NCBI GenBank assembly: GCA_020160955.1
Contig: JAIUOX010000021.1
Location: 1-52,343, forward strand
Direction of reading: 5' to 3'
DNA from: Pseudomonadota bacterium
GTDB taxonomy: Bacteria > Pseudomonadota > Alphaproteobacteria > Reyranellales > Reyranellaceae
Length of the DNA stretch: 52,343 bases
Made by a program: the position numbers and the translations under genes. This document shows positions 8,551 through 17,021 of the stretch, piece by piece (positions within the stretch are counted from its first letter, which is position 1; every line of letters starts with the position of its first letter). The notes beneath the pieces were generated by a model. That model saw nothing but the letters and a program-made list of their open reading frames with translations. It was not told the origin of the DNA and ran no database searches.

Positions 8551-9597
8551 CTAGGAGGCGATGCGGACGCAGGACACCAGCGTGCCGCCGAACGACGGGA
8601 TGAAGGCCGAGTGCTTGCCCGGACCGCCGGCGACGGTGATGTGGATGTCGTCGGGCGAGCGGCCAATGGTGAACCAGTCGCCGTCCGGCTTGTGGCCGGT
8701 GCTGACGTAGGTTGCCTGGTTCTCGGCCGAGATGCGCGAGACGTGGACGCGCGATCGCTTGAACAGTTCCTGGCGGATGCTGTCGATCGTGTAGCCGTCG
8801 CGCTTGAGCGTGGCGGCGTGCTCCGGTCCGATGATCACCATCATCGGGCCCTTGCCGTAGATCGTGTTGGCGCCCGGGTTGGACATGCCGCCGGCGAAGG
8901 TCGTCAGCAGGCCATCGCCGGTCGTGCTGCCATGGTCGTTGAGGTTGTGCGGGCCTTCGCCCGACATCACCGTGACCACGCTGTCGGAGGGCGCGAAGCC
9001 GCGCTGCACGTGGTACGGCGTCCACGGGTTCTCCTCCTCGTTCTCGCCGAAGCAGAAGGTGAACTTCGCGGGATTGCCCTGGGTCGAGCGGTCCATCTCG
9101 CCCGGCTTGGCGCCGGCGATGTTGAGCAGCATCAGCCCGAGCGCGCGGCCGATCGTGGCGTTGGGACGCCAGCCCTGGCCGAAGCAGTTCGAGCCGCAGT
9201 TGATGCCCAGCGTGTGGCGGATCGGGCCGCTCACCATGATCACTGGCGCGCACGGGTGCGTGGTCGCCAGCGTGCCGTGCAGGTTGTACTCGGGGTCGAG
9301 CACGGCGCGCAGCGCGGCCGACACGACCGGGAAGTACTCCGGCTTGCAGCCGGCCATCACGGCGTTGGCCGCCATGCTCTTCAGCGTCGGCAGCACCTGG
9401 CGCGGCGGCACCGGCGGGAAGGGGCGGTTGTCGCCGCGCACCGTCTCGACGAACTTCGCCACCTTGTCCTCGGTCGGCACGTAGAGCGGCATGCCGTCGC
9501 TCCAGCCCTGCTCGACGGCGAACTCGTTGAAGGTCTCGACGTCCATGTCGCCGAGATCGATCACTTCCTGTTCGGAATAGTCCTTGCCGTCGTTCAT
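8551..9597 (-). CDS. UGSC-operon paralog A: CGSNC-motif protein of unknown function
   Basis: The ATG at 9597 overlaps the stop of the selenoprotein gene (ATGA), a strong sign of translational coupling. The 348-residue cytosolic-looking protein has WSDGMPLYVPT (32-42), VMAGCKP (80-86), a central LGINCGSNCFGQGWRPNATI block with the C134-G-S-N-C138 pair, FTFCFGE after it, and a C-terminal AGGPGKHSAFIPSFGG. The CGSNC spacing (C-x3-C) next to a UGSC selenoprotein suggests thiol/selenol chemistry or metal binding, which is inference. It is paralogous to the next gene downstream. I associate this family with UGSC selenoprotein loci but do not know an assigned reaction. Confidence 0.87.
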   Translation of the reverse strand: MNDGKDYSEQEVIDLGDMDVETFNEFAVEQGWSDGMPLYVPTEDKVAKFVETVRGDNRPFPPVPPRQVLPTLKSMAANAVMAGCKPEYFPVVSAALRAVLDPEYNLHGTLATTHPCAPVIMVSGPIRHTLGINCGSNCFGQGWRPNATIGRALGLMLLNIAGAKPGEMDRSTQGNPAKFTFCFGENEEENPWTPYHVQRGFAPSDSVVTVMSGEGPHNLNDHGSTTGDGLLTTFAGGMSNPGANTIYGKGPMMVIIGPEHAATLKRDGYTIDSIRQELFKRSRVHVSRISAENQATYVSTGHKPDGDWFTIGRSPDDIHITVAGGPGKHSAFIPSFGGTLVSCVRIAS

Positions 9598-10112
9598 TTG
9601 CCGGTGGCCTCGACCAGACCCTTGGTTGCCGCCTCGATGCGCTCCCTCAGCTCGTCGGCATTGAGGCCGCCGATCGGGTGCTTCACGACGATGAGACGCG
9701 GCTCGACCTTGCGGGCCTTGGCCTGGGCCAGGACGAGCGGCTTGAAGGTTTCAGTGGCGATCACGTAGGCCGTGACGCCGAGCTTCTCGAGTTCGATGCT
9801 GTCGTGGAAACTCCACGATGAACAGGACCCTCAATCCGCTATGGCTAGGAGCGCCCCGCGGTACTTGGCGGCGATCTCCTGGATCACGTCCTTGGGTGCC
9901 GGCTGGCTGGCGCTGTTCTTCGACAGGAAGTCGATGTTGTCGATCTTGCGGCTGGCGCCGAGCTTCTCGCGGATGCCGGCCAGCAGCTCGCGGGCGTTCG
10001 GCTTGGAGTTCGAGAGCAGCGCGATCGCGTCGCTCGCCCAGTTGACGGGCTTGAGGGCGATCTTCTCGCCGGTGGTGGCCGACAGGCCGAAGCTCGGGTT
10101 GACGATGCGCAT
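9594..10112 (-). CDS. UGSC-motif selenoprotein; in-frame TGA at 9831-9833 read as selenocysteine
   Basis: The ATG at 10112 has GAGGAG seven bases upstream. Codons 1-93 end in LLAIAD and are followed by TGA (9831-9833). The frame continues G95-S96-C97-S-S-W-S-F-H-D-S-I-E-L-E-K and on through VTAYVIATETFKPL and RLIVVKHPIGGL to K172, with no further stop until the TGA at 9594-9596, which overlaps the ATG of the next gene. Four things argue for selenocysteine rather than a nonsense mutation: the U-G-S-C motif, protein-like sequence after the TGA, the exact ATGA coupling, and a SECIS-like hairpin right after the TGA. U94-x-x-C97 is a redox-type pair. A UGSC selenoprotein family has been noted in metagenomic selenoproteome work (from memory); its function is not known to me. 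No selA, selB, selC or selD lies in this window. Confidence 0.88.
9799..9833 (-). promoter_or_regulatory. Candidate bacterial SECIS element (with its UGA)
   Basis: Numbering from the base after the UGA (base 9830), bases 13-18 (UCGUGG, at 9818-9813) pair perfectly with bases 24-29 (CCACGA, 9807-9802), leaving the loop AGUUU at 19-23. If A19 and U23 pair, the loop is GUU. Bases 6-8 (CUG) can also pair with 30-32 (CAG) below a 4-base UUCA bulge. The apical loop begins 18 or 19 nt after the UGA with G in the first two loop bases. This fits the bacterial SECIS rule as I remember it: loop roughly 16-37 nt downstream, 3-14 nt loop, early G. SelB would bind it to recruit Sec-tRNA. Confidence 0.75.
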
Positions 10113-10144
10113 GGACGCGTCTCCTCGGTTCCTTGGACGGGCCG

Positions 10145-11017
10145 TCACGTCTTCAGCGCCGCCGCGATGGCGGCACCGGCGCGCTGGCCGTCGGCGATGG
10201 CATCCGGAAGGTGCCCCCGCGAACCGGCCCGCACGTCGCCCACGGCGAACGCCGTGGCTGACGAGGTACGACCCTCTGCGTCGGCCACGATATGCCCGGT
10301 GGCGTTGCGTGCAAGCGAATCCGGCACGAATTCCGCAGCGGGAGACTGGCCGGCGTAGATGAACAGCGCCGCCGCCGGGATCGTCTTCCGCGCGCCGCCG
10401 GTCTCGACCTCGACGGAGGCGAGGCCCTCGTCGTTGCCGGCCAGCGCCACGATCCGGCCGGCCAGCGCCTGCACGCCGTCGGGGGCGCCGGCGGTGTCCG
10501 GCGCGATCACCGTCACGTCGGGCGTGAAGGCCTTCAGCTCGACCGCTTCCTGCGCCGCCCAGCCCTCGAGGCCGGCGACGATCACCGGCTTGCCGTCATA
10601 CAGCGGGCCGTCGCAGGTCGCGCAGTGCGACACGCCGCGGCCCTCGTAGTCGGCTTCGCCGGGCAGACCCAGCGTGCCCTTCGACAGGCCGGTGGCGACG
10701 ACGACGGCGCGCGCGGTGTGGCTCTCGCCCTCGGCCGTCTCGACCGTCCAGGGAGAGCCGCCCGAAACCTTCACGACCTCGCCGAAGCCCAGCTCGACGC
10801 CGGCCTCGCTCGCCGCCTCGGTCATCTGCGAGGCGATCAGCGCGCCGTCGGTCTCGCCCTCGACGTGATGCAGCTGCGTCAGGTTGATCAGCGCGCCGCC
10901 GGGCGCCAGCTTGTCGATGCAGAGGGTCCGCAGGCCGGCGGTCGCGGCAGCGGTGGCGGCGGCCAGGCCCGCCGGGCCGGCGCCGATGACGATGACGTCG
11001 TGTGTGGTCGTTTCCAT
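10145..11017 (-). CDS. Thioredoxin-reductase-like FAD flavoprotein with CATC redox pair and degraded NADPH motif
   Basis: This 290-residue protein has a TrxB-like layout: an FAD-binding GAGPAG loop (12-17), the active-site dithiol HC132-A-T-C135-DGPLY, and a C-terminal GDVRAGSRGHLPDAI (260-274) that closes on FAD. In the NADPH domain the usual G-x-G-x-x-A reads AGLEGWAAQEA (148-158), so the second glycine is lost, and no H-R-R-type phosphate-binding motif follows. It may use NADH weakly, or another donor as in ferredoxin- or flavin-linked TrxR relatives. It is the first gene of the minus-strand operon, 32 bp ahead of the UGSC selenoprotein, and is the natural candidate to reduce the selenenylsulfide of that protein (inference). 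Confidence 0.9.
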   Translation of the reverse strand: METTTHDVIVIGAGPAGLAAATAAATAGLRTLCIDKLAPGGALINLTQLHHVEGETDGALIASQMTEAASEAGVELGFGEVVKVSGGSPWTVETAEGESHTARAVVVATGLSKGTLGLPGEADYEGRGVSHCATCDGPLYDGKPVIVAGLEGWAAQEAVELKAFTPDVTVIAPDTAGAPDGVQALAGRIVALAGNDEGLASVEVETGGARKTIPAAALFIYAGQSPAAEFVPDSLARNATGHIVADAEGRTSSATAFAVGDVRAGSRGHLPDAIADGQRAGAAIAAALKT

Positions 11018-11057
11018 GCGCTCACTAACCTGTGTTCGGGGGCGGAGTGCAAGCGTG

Positions 11058-11086
11058 TTGACCGGCGGTGGCTCTATACCTAGTAT
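11058..11086 (+). promoter_or_regulatory. Sigma-70-type promoter for padR
   Basis: A TTGACC -35 element (11058-11063) and a TAGTAT -10 element (11081-11086) are separated by exactly 17 bp. The expected transcription start, about 11093-11095, coincides with the ATG at 11095, so the padR mRNA may be leaderless or nearly so. The -10 element lies inside the palindrome at 11076-11096, which would let a bound regulator block initiation. Confidence 0.6.
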
Positions 11087-11096
11087 CGCTAGGTAT
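11076..11096. promoter_or_regulatory. Perfect inverted repeat, likely PadR operator
   Basis: ATACCTAG (11076-11083) and CTAGGTAT (11089-11096) are perfect inverted copies around the 5-base spacer TATCG. The palindrome covers the padR -10 element and reaches the first ATG. PadR-family repressors commonly autoregulate from such AT-rich dyads. It also lies 59 bp upstream of the divergent flavoprotein-selenoprotein operon, so the same protein may control both directions. Confidence 0.7.
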
Positions 11097-11433
11097 GGAA
11101 GCCGAAATGCTCAAGGGACACCTCGACGCCATCGTGCTGGCCGCGCTCGAAGCGGGGCCGGCCCACGGCTACGCCATCATCGAGACGATCCGGAGCCGCA
11201 GCGGCGAAACCTTCGACCTGCCCGAGGGCACCGTCTATCCCGCGCTGCATCGCCTCGAGCAGGCCGGCCTGCTGTCGAGCGCCTGGACGACGCCGCCCGG
11301 CGGGCGCCGGCGCCGGGTCTACTCGTTGACCAGGGCGGGGGGCGCGGCGCTGGCCCAACGCCGAAAGGCCTGGGACCGGTTCTCCCATGCCGTCGAAGCC
11401 CTGCTGGGAAGGAAGCGCGCATGGCCGGCGTGA
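11095..11433 (+). CDS. PadR-family transcriptional regulator
   Basis: The winged-helix PadR domain is complete: MLKGHLDAIVLAAL opens helix 1, GPAHGYAIIE is the GxxxGY signature, GTVYPALHRLEQAGLL is the recognition region, and GGRRRRVYSLT is the wing. Two starts are possible, ATG at 11095 (leaderless, product MEAEMLKG...) or ATG at 11107; I keep the first because the promoter maps onto it. The length of 112 residues is normal for the short PadR type. The stop overlaps the next gene by 13 bp; PadR genes are often paired with a membrane protein carrying a small N-terminal helical domain, as here. Confidence 0.88.
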   Translation: MEAEMLKGHLDAIVLAALEAGPAHGYAIIETIRSRSGETFDLPEGTVYPALHRLEQAGLLSSAWTTPPGGRRRRVYSLTRAGGAALAQRRKAWDRFSHAVEALLGRKRAWPA

Positions 11434-12035
11434 TCGACGAGTATTTGGCCGGGCTGCGCCGCGACCTGGCCTTCGACCCCGGTCTCGCCGACCGGCTAGT
11501 GGCCGAGGTCGAGGATCACCTGCGCGAGGCGGTCGAAGCCGATCCTCGCGGCGCGACGCCGGACGCCGAACGTCGTGCCGTCGAGCGCTTCGGTCTAGCC
11601 CGCGAGATCGCCGCGCAATGCGCGCGCGACGCGATCGATCGCCAGGCCCGTCGGACCTGGGCGACACTCGCCATCGCGGTCGTCGTGACCTTCGTGGCGA
11701 TGCGGTTGCGGGTCACCTGGCTCGATGACGGATCGCCGTTGTCGCTCGCCCCGCTGGTCGACCGCTACGCCTTCATCGCCGCGCTCGTGGGAGGGCTCGT
11801 GGCCTGGTTCGCCCGACGGCAATCGGCCGGTGCCCTGCTCGGGTGCGCCCTCGGCCTGGCCGCATCGATCGTCGCGGGGGTCCTGCGAGCCGACCTGTTC
11901 GGCAGCGGCGCCCCGCCGTGGGTCGTTCTGCCGGCGGTGGCCGAGATCGCGATGCTGGTCGTGCTGCTGGCCCACCTGGCGGGATGGCTGCGCCGCCTGA
12001 AGCAAACCGCTGCGCTGCGGAGGGCGGGAACATGA
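11421..12035 (+). CDS. PadR-associated membrane protein (permease-prefix/DUF1700-like N-terminal domain)
   Basis: The ATG at 11421 lies inside the 3' end of padR. The 204-residue protein has an N-terminal soluble helical domain (about 1-75: IDEYLAGLRRDL, VAEVEDHLREA, AVERFGLAREIAAQCA) typical of domains that follow PadR genes. About four membrane segments follow, near 80-95, 110-130, 135-155 and 165-190. In homologous pairs the membrane protein may transmit a signal to, or be controlled by, the PadR protein. The exact role is unknown. It ends in an ATGA overlap with the next gene. Confidence 0.75.
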   Translation: MAGVIDEYLAGLRRDLAFDPGLADRLVAEVEDHLREAVEADPRGATPDAERRAVERFGLAREIAAQCARDAIDRQARRTWATLAIAVVVTFVAMRLRVTWLDDGSPLSLAPLVDRYAFIAALVGGLVAWFARRQSAGALLGCALGLAASIVAGVLRADLFGSGAPPWVVLPAVAEIAMLVVLLAHLAGWLRRLKQTAALRRAGT

Positions 12036-12631
12036 ACGGCTGGCGTCTCCTCGGCTCGTTGACGGTGTTGCTCGGCGTCCTGGTGGTGATCCTCGGGAGC
12101 AGTCACGGCTGGGATGTCGAGGGCCTGCGGCTCGCGATCCGGGCGACCGCGCGCACGTCGCTGCTGCTGTTCGCGCTGGCCTTCACCGCGGGACCGCTGC
12201 TCCAGTTGGCTCCGAACGAAGGAACCCGCTGGCTGCGGCGCAACCGCCGCTACCTCGGCCTCGCGTTCGCGATCTCCCACTTCGTCCATCTCGGGGTGAT
12301 CGTTGTCCTCGCCCTGACGGACCGCGCGCTGTTCTGGACGCTCACCAACCTCAATACCGTCGTCCTGGCTGGCGCGGCGTACCTCTTCATAGCCGCCATG
12401 GCCGTGACCTCGTTCGACCGGACGGCCGCCTGGCTGGGACCCCGCCGCTGGCGCCTGCTGCACCTGGTCGGCGGCTGGTACATCTGGGTGAGTTTTGCCG
12501 TCGCGGTCGGCAAGCGGGTGCCGCTCGACGCCTTCTATTGGCCCATGGCCGTGGTGGTGGTCGCCATCGCGGCCGTCCGCCTCGTCGCCATGCGGCGGCG
12601 CAGCCGCCGGCAGGTCCAGGTCGCAGGCTGA
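12032..12631 (+). CDS. Ferric-reductase-like transmembrane protein
   Basis: The product is 199 residues with about six hydrophobic segments. Histidines fall where heme ligands of the ferric reductase/MsrQ superfamily are found: AISHFVHLGV (about residues 84-93) and LLHLVGGWYIW (about 141-151). MsrQ itself is similar in length, but no msrP is adjacent, so I call only the superfamily. It overlaps the previous gene by 4 bp and is the third gene of the padR group. A sigma-54 promoter for the next operon starts three bases after its stop codon. Confidence 0.7.
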   Translation: MNGWRLLGSLTVLLGVLVVILGSSHGWDVEGLRLAIRATARTSLLLFALAFTAGPLLQLAPNEGTRWLRRNRRYLGLAFAISHFVHLGVIVVLALTDRALFWTLTNLNTVVLAGAAYLFIAAMAVTSFDRTAAWLGPRRWRLLHLVGGWYIWVSFAVAVGKRVPLDAFYWPMAVVVVAIAAVRLVAMRRRSRRQVQVAG

Positions 12632-12633
12632 TC

Positions 12634-12649
12634 CGGCACGACACTTGCA
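12634..12649 (+). promoter_or_regulatory. Sigma-54 (-24/-12) promoter of the liv operon
   Basis: The sequence CGGCACG-ACAC-TTGCA matches the RpoN consensus TGGCACG-N4-TTGCW at every defined base except the first T. The invariant GG and GC are exactly 10 bases apart. Transcription would start near 12661, about 70 nt before livH. It implies nitrogen-responsive control through an activator such as NtrC and fits a transporter for amino acids or amides. No activator site was identified by eye. Confidence 0.7.
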
Positions 12650-12733
12650 GAAACATCCTCGGCGGATGGATTGTTCGCTTGCCTCTCCCGGTGGAAGCGT
12701 TTTAGGTCGGAGGGCAGGGACGACGCGAGGGGC

Positions 12734-13647
12734 ATGGCGTACTTCACGCAGCAATTGGTCAACGCCATCACGTTGGGGGCCATCTACGGCCTGATCGCCA
12801 TCGGCTACACGATGGTCTACGGCATCATCGGCATGATCAATTTCGCCCACGGCGAAGTCTTCATGATCGGTGCCTTCATTTCCCTGATCGGCTTCATGAT
12901 CTGCAGCCTGCTGGGCATCAGCTCGGCGCCGGTCGCCATCGTGCTGGTGCTGCTGATCGCCATGGCCTTTTCATCGGTCTATGGCTGGGCGATCGAGCGC
13001 ACCGCCTATAGACCCTTGCGCGGGTCGTTCCGGCTGGCGCCGCTGATCTCGGCGATCGGCGTGTCGATCGCCCTCCAGAACTACGTCCAACTGGTGCAGG
13101 GCGCGCGGCCCAAGCCGGGCGGGCAGGTGGTGTCGGGCGGTTTCGTGCTGTTCAGCGCCGACGGCTTCGACGTCCGCGTGTCGTGGCTGCAGATCATCAT
13201 CGTGGTGGTCACGGTGGTGCTGATGCTGGGCTTCACCTGGCTGATCGCGAAGACGCCGCTCGGCCGCCGCCAGCGCGCCTGCGAGCAGGACATGAAGATG
13301 GCTTCGCTGCTGGGCGTCGACGTCGACCGCACGATCTCGCTGACCTTCGTGCTGGGCGCCGCGCTGGCCGCCGTCGCCGGCATGCTGTTCCTGATGTACT
13401 ACGGCGTGATCGACTTCTTCATCGGCTTCCTGGCCGGCATCAAGGCGTTCACCGCGGCGGTGCTGGGCGGCATCGGCTCGCTGCCCGGCGCGATGCTGGG
13501 CGGCCTGCTGATCGGCCTGATCGAGGTCTTCTGGGCGGCCTACTTCTCGAGCGAGTACAAGGACGTCGCGGCCTTCGCCATCCTGGTGCTGGTGCTGATC
13601 TTCCGGCCGACCGGCCTGCTGGGCAAGCCGGAGATCGAGAAGGTCTG

Positions 13648-13648
<1 letters not shown>
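12734..13648 (+). CDS. livH: Branched-chain amino acid-type ABC transporter permease LivH
   Basis: The start is the ATG at 12734 ([20 protein letters not shown]), preceded by GCGAGGGG; the longer open frame upstream has no family similarity. The 304-residue polytopic protein shows the LivH signatures [18 protein letters not shown] at residues 23-40, [11 protein letters not shown], and [10 protein letters not shown] in the cytoplasmic coupling loop, with [17 protein letters not shown] near the C-terminus. It forms the inner-membrane channel with LivM and is energised by LivG and LivF. Its stop overlaps the livM start by one base. The transported substrate can be branched-chain amino acids, amides or urea. 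Confidence 0.95.
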
Positions 13649-15065
<1,417 letters not shown>

Positions 15066-15069
<4 letters not shown>

Positions 15070-15893
15070 GCGCCGCCGCCGCGCCCGCCCTGATCGAGGT
15101 CGATCACCTCACGATGCGCTTCGGCGGCCTGGTGGCGGTCAACGACGTGTCGTTCCGCGCCCGGCCGCGCGAGATCACGGCGATCATCGGCCCCAACGGG
15201 GCGGGCAAGACCACCGTCTTCAACTGCATCACCGGCTTCTACAAGCCGACGGTCGGCCGCCTGCTGCTGCGCGGCGAGCAGGACTACCTGCTGGAGCGCA
15301 TGCTGGGCCACGAGATCGGCCAGCGCGCGAAGGTCGCGCGTACCTTCCAGAACATCCGCCTGTTCCCGGCCATGACCGTGCTGGAGAACCTCCTGGTGGC
15401 GCAGCACAACAAGCTGATGCTGGCCTCGGGCTACAGCCTGTTCGGCCTGCTGGGGCTGCCCGGCTACCGCAGGGCCGAGGCGGCGGCGATCGACCTCGCG
15501 AAGGCGTGGCTGGAGCGCATCGGCCTGCTGGCCGACGCCGACCGCCCGGCGGGCGAGCTGCCGTACGGCGCCCAGCGCCGGCTGGAGATCGCGCGGGCGA
15601 TGTGCACCGAGCCGCGGCTGCTCTGCCTCGACGAGCCGGCGGCCGGCCTCAACCCGCGCGAGTCGGGCGAGCTCAACGACCTCCTGCTGTCGATCCGCGA
15701 CCGCGATGGCATCGGCGTGCTGCTGATCGAGCACGACATGAGCGTCGTGATGAAGATCTCCGACCACATCGTCGTGCTCGACTACGGCCGCAAGATCGCC
15801 GAGGGCGCGCCAGCCGCGATCCGCAGCGACCCGGCGGTGATCCGCGCCTATCTCGGCACCGACGATGCCGAGGAGGGGGCCGGCCATGACTGA
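15066..15893 (+). CDS. livG: ABC transporter ATP-binding protein LivG
   Basis: This 275-residue ATPase has a Walker A at 42-49 (GPNGAGKT), a Q-loop ([10 protein letters not shown]), a signature read as [15 protein letters not shown] in place of LSGGQ, as is normal for LivG, Walker B LLCLDEP followed by AAGLNP, and the switch His in LLIEHDM. The C-terminal extension ([21 protein letters not shown]) is typical for LivG. The start is the ATG at 15066, overlapping livM by four bases. It hydrolyses ATP together with LivF. Confidence 0.95.
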
Positions 15894-16611
15894 CCGCATC
15901 CTCTCGGTCGAGGGCGTGGCGACCTTCTACGGCGCCATCCAGGCGCTGCACGGCGTCGACCTCGCGGTGAACCGCGGCGAGATCGTGACGCTGATCGGCG
16001 CCAACGGCGCCGGCAAGTCGACGCTGCTGATGACGATCTGCGGCAACCCGCGGGCGCGCGCCGGCCGCATCGTGCTGGACGGCGAGGACATCACCGCGCT
16101 GCCGACCCACCAGATCGTGCGCCGCGGCGTGGCGCAGGTGCCGGAGGGCCGGCGCATCTTCCCGCGCATGACGGTGTTCGAGAACCTGCAGATGGGCGCG
16201 ACGCTGGGCGATCCCGCCAACTTCCAGGGCGACCTCGAGCGCGTCTTCGCCATGTTCCCCCGGCTGGCCGAGCGGCGCGAGCAGCGCGGCGGCACGCTGT
16301 CGGGTGGCGAGCAGCAGATGCTGGCGATCGGCCGCGCGCTGATGAGCCGGCCGCGGCTGCTGCTGCTCGACGAGCCGTCGCTCGGGCTGGCGCCGCTGAT
16401 CGTGCGCCAGATCTTCGACGCGATCCGGCGGATCGCGCGCGAGGAGGGGGTCACCGTCTTCCTGGTCGAGCAGAATGCCTTCCACGCGCTTCGCCTGGCC
16501 GACCGCGGCTACGTGCTGGCCAACGGCCGCGTCCTGCTGAGCGGCAGCGGCGCCGAGCTGCTGGCCAACAGCGAGGTCCGCTCGGCCTACCTCGAGGGAG
16601 GCCACGCATGA
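15886..16611 (+). CDS. livF: ABC transporter ATP-binding protein LivF
   Basis: The chosen start is the ATG at 15886 ([10 protein letters not shown]), which overlaps livG by 8 bp. The 241-residue protein has Walker A GANGAGKS (38-45), the family mark GRRIFPRMTVFENL, signature LSGGEQQMLAIGRAL, Walker B LLLLDEPSLGL and a switch His replaced by Gln in FLVEQNA, as is usual in LivF. It completes the ATPase pair of the transporter. The next gene overlaps its stop by four bases. Confidence 0.95.
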   Translation: MTDRILSVEGVATFYGAIQALHGVDLAVNRGEIVTLIGANGAGKSTLLMTICGNPRARAGRIVLDGEDITALPTHQIVRRGVAQVPEGRRIFPRMTVFENLQMGATLGDPANFQGDLERVFAMFPRLAERREQRGGTLSGGEQQMLAIGRALMSRPRLLLLDEPSLGLAPLIVRQIFDAIRRIAREEGVTVFLVEQNAFHALRLADRGYVLANGRVLLSGSGAELLANSEVRSAYLEGGHA

Positions 16612-16967
16612 GCCTCGACGGCTTCGCGATGGAGTGGCTGGGCGATACCGCGGGCATCGTCCTGTTCTTCAACCTGGTGCTGGTCGCGCCGGCCGCCTTC
16701 GCCGCCGGTCACGCGGTGGCGCTGACCTGGCGGCCGTTCCTGCAGGTGCCGTTCTATACCGCGCTGCTGTCGGCGCTGCTGCGCTTCCTCGACTATGCCC
16801 TGATGGGCGGCGAGCTGGTGTCGGTGGGCGGATTTCTCCTCGGCTGGGCCGTGCAATTCGCGGTCGCCGCCTTCGCCTTCCGCCTGACCCGGGCGCGCCA
16901 GATGGTCCAGCAGTATCCGTGGCTGTACCGGCGCAAAGGCTTGCTGGGCTGGGAGGAGCGGGCCTAA
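16608..16967 (+). CDS. Small membrane protein of the liv operon (DUF6867-like)
   Basis: This 119-residue protein starts at an ATG overlapping livF (ATGA). It has three predicted membrane segments (about 14-38, 46-64, 72-92) and a basic C-terminal tail that includes QQYPWLYRRKGLLGWEE. Small proteins of this pattern occur between livF and the binding-protein gene in alphaproteobacteria; I link it to the DUF6867 family from memory. A role in assembly or modulation of the LivHMGF complex is possible but not shown. Confidence 0.75.
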   Translation: MSLDGFAMEWLGDTAGIVLFFNLVLVAPAAFAAGHAVALTWRPFLQVPFYTALLSALLRFLDYALMGGELVSVGGFLLGWAVQFAVAAFAFRLTRARQMVQQYPWLYRRKGLLGWEERA

Positions 16968-17021
16968 GGTTCAACCAGTTCCACGCACCGTGGATGCCTC
17001 AGTCAACAAGGGGGTCGTTAG

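Noticed and set aside
9831..10112. A 93-codon gene ending at the TGA, followed by a pseudogene tail
   Set aside because: The frame after the TGA is protein-like for 78 sense codons, gives the U-G-S-C motif, couples by ATGA to the next gene and carries a SECIS-like hairpin; a degraded tail would not be expected to keep all of this.
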